Shown: positions 1 through 7,913, counted from the stretch's first letter. The stretch is 51,676 nt of DNA from Streptosporangium subroseum (GCF_900188345.1 NZ_FZOD01000066.1:1-51676); one strand, 5' to 3'. The notes: generated by a model not told the origin, from the letters alone. A program made the numbers and translations.

Positions 1-81
1 TGTGTTGGCGACGGCCTTGCCGCCCTTGCCGAAGCCGATGACAAGGAGATCGGCGTGAAGGGTGTCGTTGGTGGTGTCCAT
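1..81 (-). CDS. RclA/mercuric-reductase-like flavoprotein, N-terminal fragment
   Basis: Only the first 27 residues lie in the window; the gene continues beyond the left edge. The peptide reads MDTTNDTLHADLLVIGFGKG followed by GKAVANT. A short polar lead is followed by a beta strand and a glycine-rich dinucleotide-binding turn (G-F-G-K-G-G). This is the pattern at the N-terminus of class I pyridine nucleotide-disulfide oxidoreductases, and the G-F-G-K-(A/G)-G-K form is typical of the RclA/YkgC branch. The ATG is preceded by CTGGAGGC, a strong ribosome binding site, which fixes the start. The catalytic CxxxxC motif lies outside the window, so the family call rests on this short stretch only. 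Confidence 0.55.
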   Translation of the reverse strand, partial: MDTTNDTLHADLLVIGFGKGGKAVANT

Positions 82-499
82 GCCTCCAGTCTCGACACGC
101 AGAATTCCCACCAAAAGGCACATTAGTTCCTTTTTGCCCCATGAACGTCTCATCATGGATTTGGTGGGTCGTCTCACCCGCCTGGCGTTCCTGGGCACAT
201 GCTGCCTTCTCGCCGGCGCCACCGTCCTGGACGTGCCCCGCAGGGATCGTGGTCCGTCAGCCGACGGTGAGAGTCCGATCGACACGGCGTGGGGTGGATC
301 GCCTGGATCATCGTGCCGGCGGTGCTGCACGGCTCCGGGTTCGGACCGACGGACGGATAAGCCCTCACCGCTGAGGAGGGAGCAGGCCGAGCTCGCCTCG
401 TCAGTGTCTTCAGGAGGCCATGGTCACTCGGGTGTCAGTCCGTTGCTGCCGGACCAGGTCTGGTCCGGCCCCCCGAGTGCGACGTGCTCGTACCTGGTC
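82..499. other. Intergenic stretch without a convincing gene
   Basis: About 420 bases between the flavoprotein start and the next small gene. Open frames exist but have arginine/serine-rich shadow composition and no ribosome binding site. A short hydrophobic reading near 290-360 on the plus strand (G-W-I-A-W-I-I-V-P-A-V-L-H-G) ends in TAA. It could be the tail of a decayed membrane protein gene, but it is too short to assign. Confidence 0.35.
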
Positions 500-736
500 T
501 CAGTACGACGGGTCCGAGATCGACTCGGCTCGATAGACGTCCATCGCCTCGTCGCCGTCCTCGTCGACGCCCACCTTCCGCAGCGCCAGAGTCCGGCTGC
601 CGATTTTCAGTGAGCGTTCACCGTTGTTCTCCGTGGATGCGAACACCGACACCGCATGGCCGTGCATATCGCGTACCTGGTCGTATTCCGGGCTGTCGGG
701 AATGTCAAGTTTGATGCGCCTTACCTGGTCTGTCAC
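500..736 (-). CDS. Small hypothetical protein (78 aa)
   Basis: The product is acidic and soluble, with no signal peptide or membrane segment: it opens MTDQVRRIKLDIPDSPEYDQ and ends DVYRAESISDPSY. The composition is a normal mix of Asp, Glu, Val and Lys rather than the Arg/Pro/Ser bias of shadow frames, so it is probably a real gene. I do not recognise the family. The start taken is a GTG directly preceded by GAGAGG, which is closer than ideal; an internal ATG at 667 is an alternative. It stands alone, with no clear operon partner. Confidence 0.5.
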   Translation of the reverse strand: MTDQVRRIKLDIPDSPEYDQVRDMHGHAVSVFASTENNGERSLKIGSRTLALRKVGVDEDGDEAMDVYRAESISDPSY

Positions 737-877
737 CCTCTCAGTGTGAGGGGCTGAGCCCTACAAATCGACAGTATGCGCACAATATTCGGCACCATTC
801 CACGGCGGAAGGTTCTGGCTGGAGGCTGGAGGTCCCGCCTCATCGCAGCCGTCGGCAGTGCGACCTATCGATATTCC

Positions 878-1264
878 CTAGGGCAACGGGTCGATCACGA
901 TGTGCTGGTCGTACTGGGTCAGCTCTCCGCCGCGATCCGTAAGGATGGGCCACTTGGTGCTCCGAGCGCACCAGATGACGTGCCCGGCGGTGATATCGCG
1001 TGAACCGTCGAGGATCTCCGCGATGTCTCCCACTTTGCCGTGGGTAAAGTCATCGATCTTTACACCGGGCGTCGTGACAAGCTCGAACAACTCCACCTGG
1101 GTGGACATGGGAGAGATGGACAACACGGCCGCCAGACCGGTTGCCGGAATGCATATCCCGCCACCGCGGAAAAGGCACATGGCGGCGATGCTCCGGGAGT
1201 ATTCGGTCTTCGCCACCGCGATGTCTACCAGGGCACTTACGTCAAGCACTCGACCCGGGAGCAT
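878..1264 (-). CDS. PIN-domain (VapC-like) protein, toxin of a TA-like pair
   Basis: 128 aa. The N-terminal strand LDVSALVDIAVAK carries the first PIN acidic residue (Asp8), and the C-terminal part (HVIWCARSTKWPILTDRGG, then HIVIDPLP) matches the last strand-helix-strand of PIN ribonucleases. The conserved Asp that normally starts the ITAGHV helix appears replaced (GH in its place), a form seen in actinobacterial PIN proteins of uncertain activity. The ATG lies 3 bases after the stop of the upstream RHH gene and has GGAGGGG about 8 bases ahead, so the two are translationally coupled. Role by family: tRNA/rRNA-cleaving toxin held by the neighbouring antitoxin; activity here is doubtful because of the missing acid. 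Confidence 0.65.
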   Translation of the reverse strand: MLPGRVLDVSALVDIAVAKTEYSRSIAAMCLFRGGGICIPATGLAAVLSISPMSTQVELFELVTTPGVKIDDFTHGKVGDIAEILDGSRDITAGHVIWCARSTKWPILTDRGGELTQYDQHIVIDPLP

Positions 1265-1267
1265 GTT

Positions 1268-1615
1268 TCAGCCCCTCCGGAAATGACGAATGCCGATCTG
1301 TCCCCACTCCGCCTCGGACAGCTGGTCGACCCCGAGTGATTCGGCCGCGGTGTCGAGATCTTCCCGATGGAGGTTCCAGCGGTGCATCAGGGTGATGACG
1401 TGGGGTTTGTTGCCGATCTCTCGCTGGACGGCGGCATGGATCACGTCGGCGACCTTGTTTCCGGTCAGCCGGGCCTTACGAGAAAGCGCTTCGTAGTCCG
1501 CTCTGTCCAGCTCTATCGTGATGGAGGTGTCAGGGCTCGGAATGCTGATTTCCGGCTGACCTTCTCGGGGCTGGAGATGCGCCAGCCACAGGGGAACCGA
1601 CGCCGATTCCCGCAT
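1268..1615 (-). CDS. RHH-type antitoxin-like protein
   Basis: 115 aa from the chosen start. The segment TSITIELDRADYEALSRKA, followed by LTGNKVADVIHAAVQREIG, is the strand-helix-helix pattern of ribbon-helix-helix (CopG/MetJ-like) DNA-binding antitoxins. A C-terminal region then ends in a basic RHFRRG tail. The ATG at 1615 has AAGGA seven bases upstream. The frame stays open to an ATG at 1819, but the extra 68 residues look non-coding. Gene order antitoxin then toxin with a 3-base gap is the classical type II toxin-antitoxin layout. Such antitoxins usually repress their own operon; no clear operator was found. Confidence 0.6.
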   Translation of the reverse strand: MRESASVPLWLAHLQPREGQPEISIPSPDTSITIELDRADYEALSRKARLTGNKVADVIHAAVQREIGNKPHVITLMHRWNLHREDLDTAAESLGVDQLSEAEWGQIGIRHFRRG

Positions 1616-1870
1616 GGCGGAATCCTTGTCGTTCGGTGGTGACGTGTCCGATCCTGTGCCGTCTCGCCAGGCCGGCAGTGGGTAGGCCATACGTTTGACA
1701 GTAGCTGTGAATTCCGGCGTCGGCATCACCTTGGTGTGACTTTGAGGATCAGTCGATATGTCGATCAAAGATTGCACCGGCGTCTTCGTTCTTTCTCCGT
1801 GTATCGGGTCTGCGCGCATCGGGATCGGGCCTCGGCCTCGAATGTCCCGGAGGCCTCGGAGCCGAGCGGC

Positions 1871-2653
1871 TCACCCCGTGAACAAGGTGACAGGTGGAGC
1901 GGTCTCCGAGGTGGCAGGCGGAGTGGCGGGCGAGGTGGCCGGTGGGGTGACAGGCGGAGCGGTCTCCGAGGTGGCCGGTGGGGTGGCAGGCGGCGTGGCC
2001 GGCGGGGGGACGGGCGAGGTGGCGGGCGGGGTGGCCGCAGCCGCGCCGCAGGTTCCCGCGGCCTGCCGTTCCTGGACCATCTGGTCGACCGTCTTGCTCT
2101 GATATTCCTGTCGCAGATCGGGCGAGGGCACAGACCGCCACGAGCCGCTCTCGAAGAGGAAGTCGAAGGTTGCCGCCTCGCTCAACCGGGTCGCCTGGAC
2201 GCTGGCGTTGTCGCCGGTGACCGTGACCTTGGTGATGGTGAACGAGGTGCCCGGTATGCGTTGTGGACAGAGCTGGAACAGCCGGACGTATTCCTCGCGG
2301 GCGATCAACCCCTGGGCTTCTGTGCCCCACATGTCCCAGAAGTCGCCGTAAGATCCGCTGGCGTAGGTGTCGAGCATCAGCTGGGCGGCCTGGCGGACCG
2401 AGGTCTCGGAGTGATCGGGCCCCTGCGTCGAGGGAGAGCTCGCCGGTGAGGAAGGCGGGTTGAGCACCGTGAACACGATGATGGCAGCCCCGATGAGCAA
2501 GCCGAGAACCATGATCAGTATTGCGGCCAATCCACGACTTGTCTCGCCCCGGGACGGCGGGCCGTACTGCGGCGGATAGCCCACGTGCGGTCTCCGAGGG
2601 GCCGACAGGAACGGACAACATGATCGTAACGCTCGCCGCATCTTACTGGCCAT
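1871..2653 (-). CDS. Membrane-anchored protein with Pro/Ala/Thr tail
   Basis: 260 aa. A basic, proline/tyrosine-containing cytoplasmic head of about 40 residues is followed by one transmembrane helix (about residues 43-65). An extracytoplasmic domain of about 110 residues (TSVRQAAQLMLDTYASGSYG onward) then resembles the NTF2/DUF4878-type cone folds common in actinobacterial membrane lipoproteins. The last 60 residues are low-complexity repeats of TPPATSETAPPVTPPATSPA type, encoded by an imperfect repeat at about 1873-2030. Likely a cell-envelope protein with a wall-spanning tail; function unknown. The exact start is uncertain because no good ribosome binding site is visible. Confidence 0.6.
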   Translation of the reverse strand: MASKMRRALRSCCPFLSAPRRPHVGYPPQYGPPSRGETSRGLAAILIMVLGLLIGAAIIVFTVLNPPSSPASSPSTQGPDHSETSVRQAAQLMLDTYASGSYGDFWDMWGTEAQGLIAREEYVRLFQLCPQRIPGTSFTITKVTVTGDNASVQATRLSEAATFDFLFESGSWRSVPSPDLRQEYQSKTVDQMVQERQAAGTCGAAAATPPATSPVPPPATPPATPPATSETAPPVTPPATSPATPPATSETAPPVTLFTG

Positions 2654-2703
2654 GTGACCGTGGAGGACGTGCGGCTCCAGGCGTCACGACGCCTCCGTGG
2701 AGA

Positions 2704-2859
2704 GGGGACGCACTCCAGGCGCTCTGGCGTGCGGCTGCCTCGTGGCTCGGATCACACAAGAAGATCATTGCCCTGGTCGAGCGCTCCGGGAGATGGCTGG
2801 TGCCAGTGGTGTTCATGATGGTTTGCGGGACCATTGCGACGGAGTCCTTTTTCGGCTAA
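2704..2859 (+). pseudogene. C-terminal remnant of a CadD-like cadmium resistance transporter
   Basis: One plus-strand frame reads AAASWLGSHKKIIALVERSG then RWLVPVVFMMVCGTIATESF and stops at TAA. The order (WLG, basic helix, GRWLVPVVF, glycine-containing hydrophobic helix, short tail) is what I expect at the end of CadD-family transporters. No start or upstream transporter helices are present, so at most the last 50 residues remain. Stated from pattern memory; a database search would be needed to confirm the family. Confidence 0.4.
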
Positions 2860-2929
2860 ATGTCGAGCTTTAGGTAAATATGGGCGATTAGTCCGAATTT
2901 GGATCACCTTAATCGGGGAACAACCCCCC

Positions 2930-3739
2930 ATGCGTGAGCATTTGAGGTTCTACCGACATCGATGGTTCAAGGTGTGGATCGCCATGATCGCGCTGTCTGC
3001 CGCGCTCATCGCCGTCATCCAGACGGTCGGCAATCAGGCAGTGCTGCCGGCGGCATTCTTCTACGGTGCCGCGGCCGGGCCGATCGCGCTTCTGGTCGCC
3101 ATCCACGACCGCACCGGGATCGGCAACAGCGTGCCGGGCACCACGCTGATAGGAATGTTCCTGTTCGGCGGGGGCGTCGCCCTCATGATCGGCGGATACT
3201 TCGACTCACTCCTCATCACCTCCAAGAACGGTCCCACGATCCTGCGGGTCGGATGGATCGAGGAGGCGGCCAAGATTGTCCCGCCCCTGGCCGTCGCGCT
3301 CAAGGGCCGTTACCTGACCAAAGCCGCCGGCGTCGCGCTGGGCCTGTCGTGCGCGACCGGTTTCGCGGTCATGGAGTCGATGTCCTACGCCTGGAAGAGC
3401 ATCCACTCCGACGGTGTGATCGGCGCGGGCACGGTGCTGTTCATACGCGGTCTCACCACTCCTTTCAGCCACCTCGTCTGGACCGGCCTGATCTGTGCGA
3501 TTGCCTTCGGAGTCTGGGAGGTGAAGGGGCGGGTCGTGATCACGCTTCCCATCGTCGGCGCCTTCGTGGCGGCAGCCGTACTTCACTCGCTCAACGACGG
3601 CCTGCTCACGATCAACATCCCCGGGCCAGCCAGGCTGCTCTTCATCGGCGTCGCGGCCGTGAGCTACTGGCTTTTCTACCGGGCGACCCGCGACCTGAAA
3701 CCGAGGATGGTCTTAGGCCCGGAGCCGTTACGGGTCTGA
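2930..3739 (+). CDS. PrsW-family intramembrane metalloprotease
   Basis: 269 aa with about eight hydrophobic segments. It carries the PrsW signature residues in order: WIEEAAK (Glu111-Glu112), AVMESMSYA (Glu149), PFSHLVW (His181) and VLHSLNDG (His219, Asn222). These are the proposed metal-binding and catalytic positions of PrsW proteases, which in Bacillus cut an anti-sigma factor. The ATG at 2930 is preceded by GGGGAA at suitable distance; an in-frame upstream ATG at 2834 lies inside the CadD-like remnant and is rejected. It stands alone here. No obvious anti-sigma substrate is adjacent, so the target is unknown. Confidence 0.8.
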   Translation: MREHLRFYRHRWFKVWIAMIALSAALIAVIQTVGNQAVLPAAFFYGAAAGPIALLVAIHDRTGIGNSVPGTTLIGMFLFGGGVALMIGGYFDSLLITSKNGPTILRVGWIEEAAKIVPPLAVALKGRYLTKAAGVALGLSCATGFAVMESMSYAWKSIHSDGVIGAGTVLFIRGLTTPFSHLVWTGLICAIAFGVWEVKGRVVITLPIVGAFVAAAVLHSLNDGLLTINIPGPARLLFIGVAAVSYWLFYRATRDLKPRMVLGPEPLRV

Positions 3740-3870
3740 CCTTCCGAGCCCGCACTCGTTCCCGCGCCTACGCCCGCATCCGTTCCCGTGCCGCCAGGTG
3801 GGCCGACCGTGAAGGCCGCCCTGGCGACGCGGGCCGTACGGACCGGGAAGGAGACCGGGAGAGGCCTCGC

Positions 3871-4794
3871 CTACTCGTACGGCTCGTCCGGAGCCGCCAC
3901 CTTCGCGAGGCTTCTGCCGGACAACTGCGGATAGATGACCCCGTTGGGCATCTTGCCGAACGTCTGCGGGATCCAGGTGCCGGTGACCTCGACCCAGGTG
4001 TCGGTGGGCGGCGGCTCGATTCCCTTGACCGCGACCTTCAGCGGGAACGCGTCCGCGGCGCAGCAGGCGATCTGCATGCGGGTGACGTACCACTGGCCCT
4101 TCTTCCTCGCGGGGACGACAAAGCCGGTCAGCCTGACCTCGCGGTCGGTGAGGGACTTCTTGTCGTCGTCCCAGGCCCGGCCGATGAACTCGCTGATCGG
4201 CATGTCCACGGCGCCGTCACCGGTCAGCGGGGTGAAGGCGCTGAGGACCTGGCTGCGCGGCGCGGGCGTGTCGTCCCGGGAGGCGGCGAACGAGCCCAGC
4301 GCGGGCGGTGCGATCAGGAAGATCGCGAAGACCGGCAGGCACATCAGCCACGCGATCCGAGGCCCGCCGTGCGCGTGGTCGTGCCCATGCGCATGGTCCT
4401 CGTCCCCCGGTGCCCGTCCGTCCCGCGAGGCCGGATCCCCCGAGCCGCCGTGCGCCGAACCCCGCGAGATCGAGCCCTGCGAGGCCAGGTGCCACGCGGC
4501 CAGGTCGTACGGGGCCGGATCCCCTGAGCCCTGCGAGGTCAGGTCGTACGGGGTCGGCTCCCGCGAGTGGTCCCGCGCGTGTGCCTCGCCGTCCGAGCCG
4601 GAGGAGGACTCCTTCTGCCGGAAGGACTGGACCAGCCCGATGATCCCGAGGATCACCAGCACCGCCCCGGCGCCGATCAGGAACGGCCGGAAGCCCGGTT
4701 TCACGTAGTTCAGGTACGTCGTGGAGAACGCCGAGATCCGTAGCACGGCGCAGCCGAGCAGCGTCAGGACCAGGTTCTGGGTCACGCGGTTCAC
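3871..4794 (-). CDS. TIGR03943/DUF1980 protein, partner of the YraQ-type permease
   Basis: 307 aa. Two N-terminal hydrophobic segments (NLVLTLLGCAVLRIS, then RPFLIGAGAVLVILGIIG) are followed by a long hydrophilic linker with a DEDHAHGHDHAHGG cluster. After a third helix comes a C-terminal domain with the family QIACCAADAFPLKVAV and WVEVTGTW signatures. The GTG at 4794 overlaps the permease stop as GTGA and gives the family-like N-terminus MNRVTQNLVLTLLG; an ATG at 4806 is the alternative. Family members sit beside DUF318/YraQ permeases and are thought to take part in metal or envelope transport. The His/Asp-rich linker could bind zinc or copper, and its near-repeats of PYDL and GSGDPA suggest repeat expansion. 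Confidence 0.75.
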   Translation of the reverse strand: MNRVTQNLVLTLLGCAVLRISAFSTTYLNYVKPGFRPFLIGAGAVLVILGIIGLVQSFRQKESSSGSDGEAHARDHSREPTPYDLTSQGSGDPAPYDLAAWHLASQGSISRGSAHGGSGDPASRDGRAPGDEDHAHGHDHAHGGPRIAWLMCLPVFAIFLIAPPALGSFAASRDDTPAPRSQVLSAFTPLTGDGAVDMPISEFIGRAWDDDKKSLTDREVRLTGFVVPARKKGQWYVTRMQIACCAADAFPLKVAVKGIEPPPTDTWVEVTGTWIPQTFGKMPNGVIYPQLSGRSLAKVAAPDEPYE

Positions 4795-5831
4795 AGCAGC
4801 AACCATCCGAAGAGGGCGCTCACCACAACGGCGAGTGCGAAGGTCAGTGGGACGAACCTGACCGCGAAAGCCCTGCCGAACGTGCCGGTCTGCAGCGCGA
4901 TCAGCTTCAGGTCCACCATCGGCCCGACCACCAGGAAGGCCAGTTTCGCGGTCGGGGAGAACGCGGTCATCGAGGCCGCCACGAACGCGTCGGCCTCCGA
5001 GCAGATCGACAGCAGCACCGCCAGCAGCGCCATGACCAGGACGGCCAGCCACGGCACCCCGGCGATCGTGGTCAGCCACTCGCGGGGGACCATGACGTTG
5101 AGCGTCGCGGCGGCCAGCCCGCCGAGGATGAGGAACCCCCCCGCGTGCAGCAGGTCGTGACGCATCGCCTCGCCGAACTGCGCCCACTTCGGGCCGTCGC
5201 CCTGAGGGCGGGAGGGGATCCGCAGCCACTCGCTCCGGCCGAACCGCAGCCAGAGCCAGCCGACCAGCACCGCCACGGCCAGCGAGGCCCCGAACCTGGC
5301 CACCACCATCAGCGGCTGCCCGGGAAAGGCGACGGCGGTCGCGATCAGCACGACCGGATTGATCGCGGGTGAGGCCAGGAGGAAGGCCAGCGCGGCGGAC
5401 GGAGCCACGCCCCTGGCCATCAGCCCCGACGCGACCGGGACGGACGCGCACTCGCAGCCCGGCAGCACCGCGCCGGCCATTCCGGCGACGGGTACGGCGA
5501 GGGCCGGATGTCCGGGCAGCGTCCGGGTCCAGAACGACGCCGGGACGAACGCGGTGATCGCGGCGGACAGGGCGACGCCGAAGACCAGGAACGGCAGGGC
5601 CTGCACGCAGATCGCCACGAAAACCGTGGCCCAGGTCTGGAGCGCCGGGGCCGTCAGGTGGGGAGTGAGGGCGAACCGTCCCACGACCAGCAGGATGACG
5701 ACAAACGCGAAGCCCCACGGAAGGGCGCGTCGCGAGGAGGTTTCGCGACCCCAGGAGTCAGGAGGGATCGGCCCTTCCTCGTCGATCCAGACGCGCTGCG
5801 GATCGGTTCGGAGCTCTGACATGCGGGTCAT
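4791..5831 (-). CDS. Permease, YraQ/DUF318 (ArsP-like) family
   Basis: 346 aa, about eight to ten transmembrane helices. The signature PGCECASVPVASGL (a C-x-C inside a helix, followed by conserved Ser and Gly) and the second-half SICSEADAFVAASM mark this family, which includes ArsP and YraQ permeases. It is co-transcribed with the TIGR03943 gene through a 4-base overlap, the standard pairing in Gram-positives. The start at 5831 (MTRMSELR) lacks a good ribosome binding site; 5822 is also possible. A parS-like palindrome lies 18 bases upstream of the start. The transported substrate cannot be told from sequence; metal or metalloid compounds are the usual suggestion for relatives. Confidence 0.78.
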   Translation of the reverse strand: MTRMSELRTDPQRVWIDEEGPIPPDSWGRETSSRRALPWGFAFVVILLVVGRFALTPHLTAPALQTWATVFVAICVQALPFLVFGVALSAAITAFVPASFWTRTLPGHPALAVPVAGMAGAVLPGCECASVPVASGLMARGVAPSAALAFLLASPAINPVVLIATAVAFPGQPLMVVARFGASLAVAVLVGWLWLRFGRSEWLRIPSRPQGDGPKWAQFGEAMRHDLLHAGGFLILGGLAAATLNVMVPREWLTTIAGVPWLAVLVMALLAVLLSICSEADAFVAASMTAFSPTAKLAFLVVGPMVDLKLIALQTGTFGRAFAVRFVPLTFALAVVVSALFGWLLL

Positions 5832-5848
5832 TGTGACAGCCGGCGGCA

Positions 5849-5866
5849 ATGTTCCACGTGGAACAT
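5849..5866. promoter_or_regulatory. parS-like centromere site
   Basis: The perfect 18-bp palindrome ATGTTCCACGTGGAACAT contains TGTTCCACGTGGAACA, which fits the ParB site consensus TGTTNCACGTGNAACA. It lies in the 46-bp gap between the NUDIX gene stop (5878) and the permease start (5831). ParB would load here for chromosome segregation; effects on the permease promoter are possible. Such sites cluster around oriC in actinomycetes. Confidence 0.7.
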
Positions 5867-5877
5867 CAGCAGAACAC

Positions 5878-6741
5878 TCACAACTGCGACAGGAGCCACC
5901 GGGGACCGGTAACCGTGGCACCCAGGCTCGTGACCCGCTCGCGCAGGCCCCGGTCGGCGGTGACGACCAGGACGCGCTCCCAGGGAAGGGCATCCCGTAC
6001 GACCTGCACGATGGCGTCGTCCCCGTCGGCGGGGGCGGCGACGACGGAGACGCCGGGCAGCGGAGCGGCGCCGCGGGCGGCGCCCTCCACGACCGCGGTG
6101 AGCCGCGGGAACCACCGCTCCAGGTGCGGGAGCTGGTCGGGTACGGCGCGCAGCCCGCCGGAGTTGAGGGCGTCGACCTCGGCGATCAGCTTGGCGGCGG
6201 CCCCGGCGCGGTCCTTCCACCATCCGTGTTCGGCCCGGGCTCCCACGATGTTGGCGATGTCGAGGACGACCAGCGAGGGGGCGAGCGCCAGGCCGACCTC
6301 CGGCCAGGTCTCGGCGAAACCGGGATGAAGCAGCTTGGTGGCGAGCTGCGCGGGGGTGAGCCAGCGCAGCTCGATGCTCTCGCTGTTGGCCGGGACCGCC
6401 TCCAGCAGCCCGGAGGCCTCGGCGATCACGGTCTCGAAGGACCAGCCGCCATGGTCGTCGAGATAGACACCCTGGATCCGGAGCCCGTCACGCTCCAGGG
6501 CGGCCTCCTCGCGGGCCTCGCGGAGCGCGCTGGCGATGGAATCCTCGTGGCTGTCGCGGGCACCGCCCGGCAGGCCCCAGGTGCCGCCGTGATGGCTCCA
6601 CAGGGAGCGCTTCTGCATCAGGATGTGAGGCAGCCCCGTGGCGTCATGGTGGACGGCGAGCAGCCCGGAGGCGCCGTACACGCCCCAGTGCTGATGTCCG
6701 CGATCACATTGGGCCCACCCGTCACCGTCTTTGGCCGCCAT
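5878..6741 (-). CDS. NUDIX hydrolase fused to a PIN-like/NYN domain
   Basis: 287 aa. The first 150 residues form a NUDIX domain: GGTWGLPGGARDSHEDSIAS, then ALREAREEAAL, fits the Nudix box G-x5-E-x7-RE-x-x-EE, with AL in place of the last GU. The C-terminal half starts SLVVLDIANIVGAR, a strand with a conserved Asp and Asn as in NYN/PIN-like RNases. It continues through VVAAPADGDDAIVQVV (acidic DGDD) to RVLVVTADRGLRERVTSLGA, the final Asp motif. The likely role is hydrolysis of a nucleoside-diphosphate compound linked to RNA cleavage or nucleotide sensing. The upstream frame is open but shadow-like, so ATG 6741 (MAAKDGDGW) is chosen. The next gene on this strand, the permease, follows after the parS site. 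Confidence 0.75.
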   Translation of the reverse strand: MAAKDGDGWAQCDRGHQHWGVYGASGLLAVHHDATGLPHILMQKRSLWSHHGGTWGLPGGARDSHEDSIASALREAREEAALERDGLRIQGVYLDDHGGWSFETVIAEASGLLEAVPANSESIELRWLTPAQLATKLLHPGFAETWPEVGLALAPSLVVLDIANIVGARAEHGWWKDRAGAAAKLIAEVDALNSGGLRAVPDQLPHLERWFPRLTAVVEGAARGAAPLPGVSVVAAPADGDDAIVQVVRDALPWERVLVVTADRGLRERVTSLGATVTGPRWLLSQL

Positions 6742-6857
6742 GGGACCAATGATGCACCAAGGAACCCTGACCTCCGGGAACGGATCGTACGGCGAACGCA
6801 CCACACACAGCGCGCCCGGTCCACGGCTGTTCCGCGACCGCGATCGGCGCGGCGTCT

Positions 6858-6967
6858 GAAATGGCGCGTATGAAGCGCCGCGTATATGAAGTCTCGCGTC
6901 TGAGGTGCCGTGTATGAAGGCTCGCTGAGGTGCCATATCCGAAGTGCCGTGCCGAACGGCGCTCCTG
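6858..6967. repeat. Degenerate 14-bp tandem repeat
   Basis: About eight imperfect units of the form GA(A/G)GTGCCGTGTAT. The GA(A/G) unit starts lie at 6858, 6872, 6888, 6902, 6916, 6927, 6941 and 6954, giving periods mostly of 13-14 bases. The array fills much of the gap between the NUDIX-NYN gene and the zinc peptidase. No gene is seen in 6742-7075. Confidence 0.55.
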
Positions 6968-7075
6968 ACACGGGATGCCGATCCCACGGATGCTTCGCGC
7001 CATTCCGGATGAACAGAGCAGGCCCGGTAGTACGACCTACTTTGCCCGCTATTTAACTTTTATTAGGTTGGGCTC

Positions 7076-7849
7076 ATGCGGACGCTCCCCTTGGCGGTGC
7101 TCTCCGGCGTGCTGGCGAGTCTGTTCCTCACCGGTCCGGCCGCGGCGACCGTCGACCGGATTGAGCGGGTTCCCACGGGTAAGGTCGCCCTGACCGGCAA
7201 CCCGATCTACAAGACGGGTCGAATGCTGCGGCGAACCTGCCGGGAGCGGCCGATCCACAGCACCAGCCGCAAGGGCACGGAAAACTACCTCGGGGCTCTC
7301 CTGAAATGCCTCAACGACAGTTGGAAGCGTCAGTTCGCCAGAGCCGATCTGCCTTTCGCCACGGCGAGACTGCGGACCGTCGGCCGTTCCGGCGTGAGCA
7401 CCCGCTGCGGCAGGTTTCCCAAGGACGCCCAGGCGATCTACTGCGCCACGGACAGGACGATCCTCTTCCTCCTCGACGAGAACCTCCTCCCCTACCTGGA
7501 CAGCCTGTTCCTGTTCGAGACCCTCGCTCATGAGTACGGCCACCATGTCCAGAAGCTCTCCGGGATCACCGATGTCGCTTACTCCTGGAACTACCGCACC
7601 AAGAAGGGCTACAACGCCGTCCAGCGCAGGTTCGAACTCCAGGCCGACTGCCTGAGCGGTGCCTTCATCGGCAGCGTCTGGGACTCCCTGGACCGCTCCG
7701 AGGAGGACTTCGTCTACGTCCGGGACATCGCCGAGGACAGTCCCACCCACGGCAAGGCCGAGAACTACGCCCACTGGCTGACGCGCGGCTTCCAAGACGG
7801 GGATCCCGGCGCCTGCAATACGTTCGCCGCCAAATCCAGGGTCTCCTGA
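7076..7849 (+). CDS. Secreted neutral zinc metallopeptidase
   Basis: 257 aa. A Sec-type signal peptide (MRTLPLAVLSGVLASLFLTG, cleavage near PAAA-TV) precedes a domain with the zincin motif HEYGHH at residues 152-157 and a downstream ELQAD (Glu187, probable third zinc ligand). This arrangement is that of the neutral zinc metallopeptidase family (YpfJ-like, PF04228). Family members are secreted or membrane-bound, and substrates are largely unknown. Cysteines at 55, 78, 111, 123 and 192 could form disulfides outside the cell. The ATG follows an AT-rich segment with TTGGGCTC rather than a strong ribosome binding site. It is a single gene, convergent with the M15 lipoprotein. Confidence 0.82.
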   Translation: MRTLPLAVLSGVLASLFLTGPAAATVDRIERVPTGKVALTGNPIYKTGRMLRRTCRERPIHSTSRKGTENYLGALLKCLNDSWKRQFARADLPFATARLRTVGRSGVSTRCGRFPKDAQAIYCATDRTILFLLDENLLPYLDSLFLFETLAHEYGHHVQKLSGITDVAYSWNYRTKKGYNAVQRRFELQADCLSGAFIGSVWDSLDRSEEDFVYVRDIAEDSPTHGKAENYAHWLTRGFQDGDPGACNTFAAKSRVS

Positions 7850-7913
7850 CCGCTCTGTCCCGGGCCGGGCGCCTGCCGTCCTGAGCGCGTGGAGGCCTGA
7901 GTGACTACGGCTC

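Noticed and set aside
62..613. 183-codon plus-strand frame near the left edge
   Set aside because: No ribosome binding site, overlaps the real start of the flavoprotein and the 78-aa gene, and is Arg/Ser/Pro-rich.
2962..4527. 521-codon plus-strand frame over the PrsW gene and beyond
   Set aside because: Crosses two genes on different strands and has pure Arg/Asp/Pro shadow composition.
4806..5718. One 615-codon fused protein covering the permease and TIGR03943 genes
   Set aside because: The first 300 codons are an out-of-frame shadow of the permease; only the part from 4794 onward is coding.
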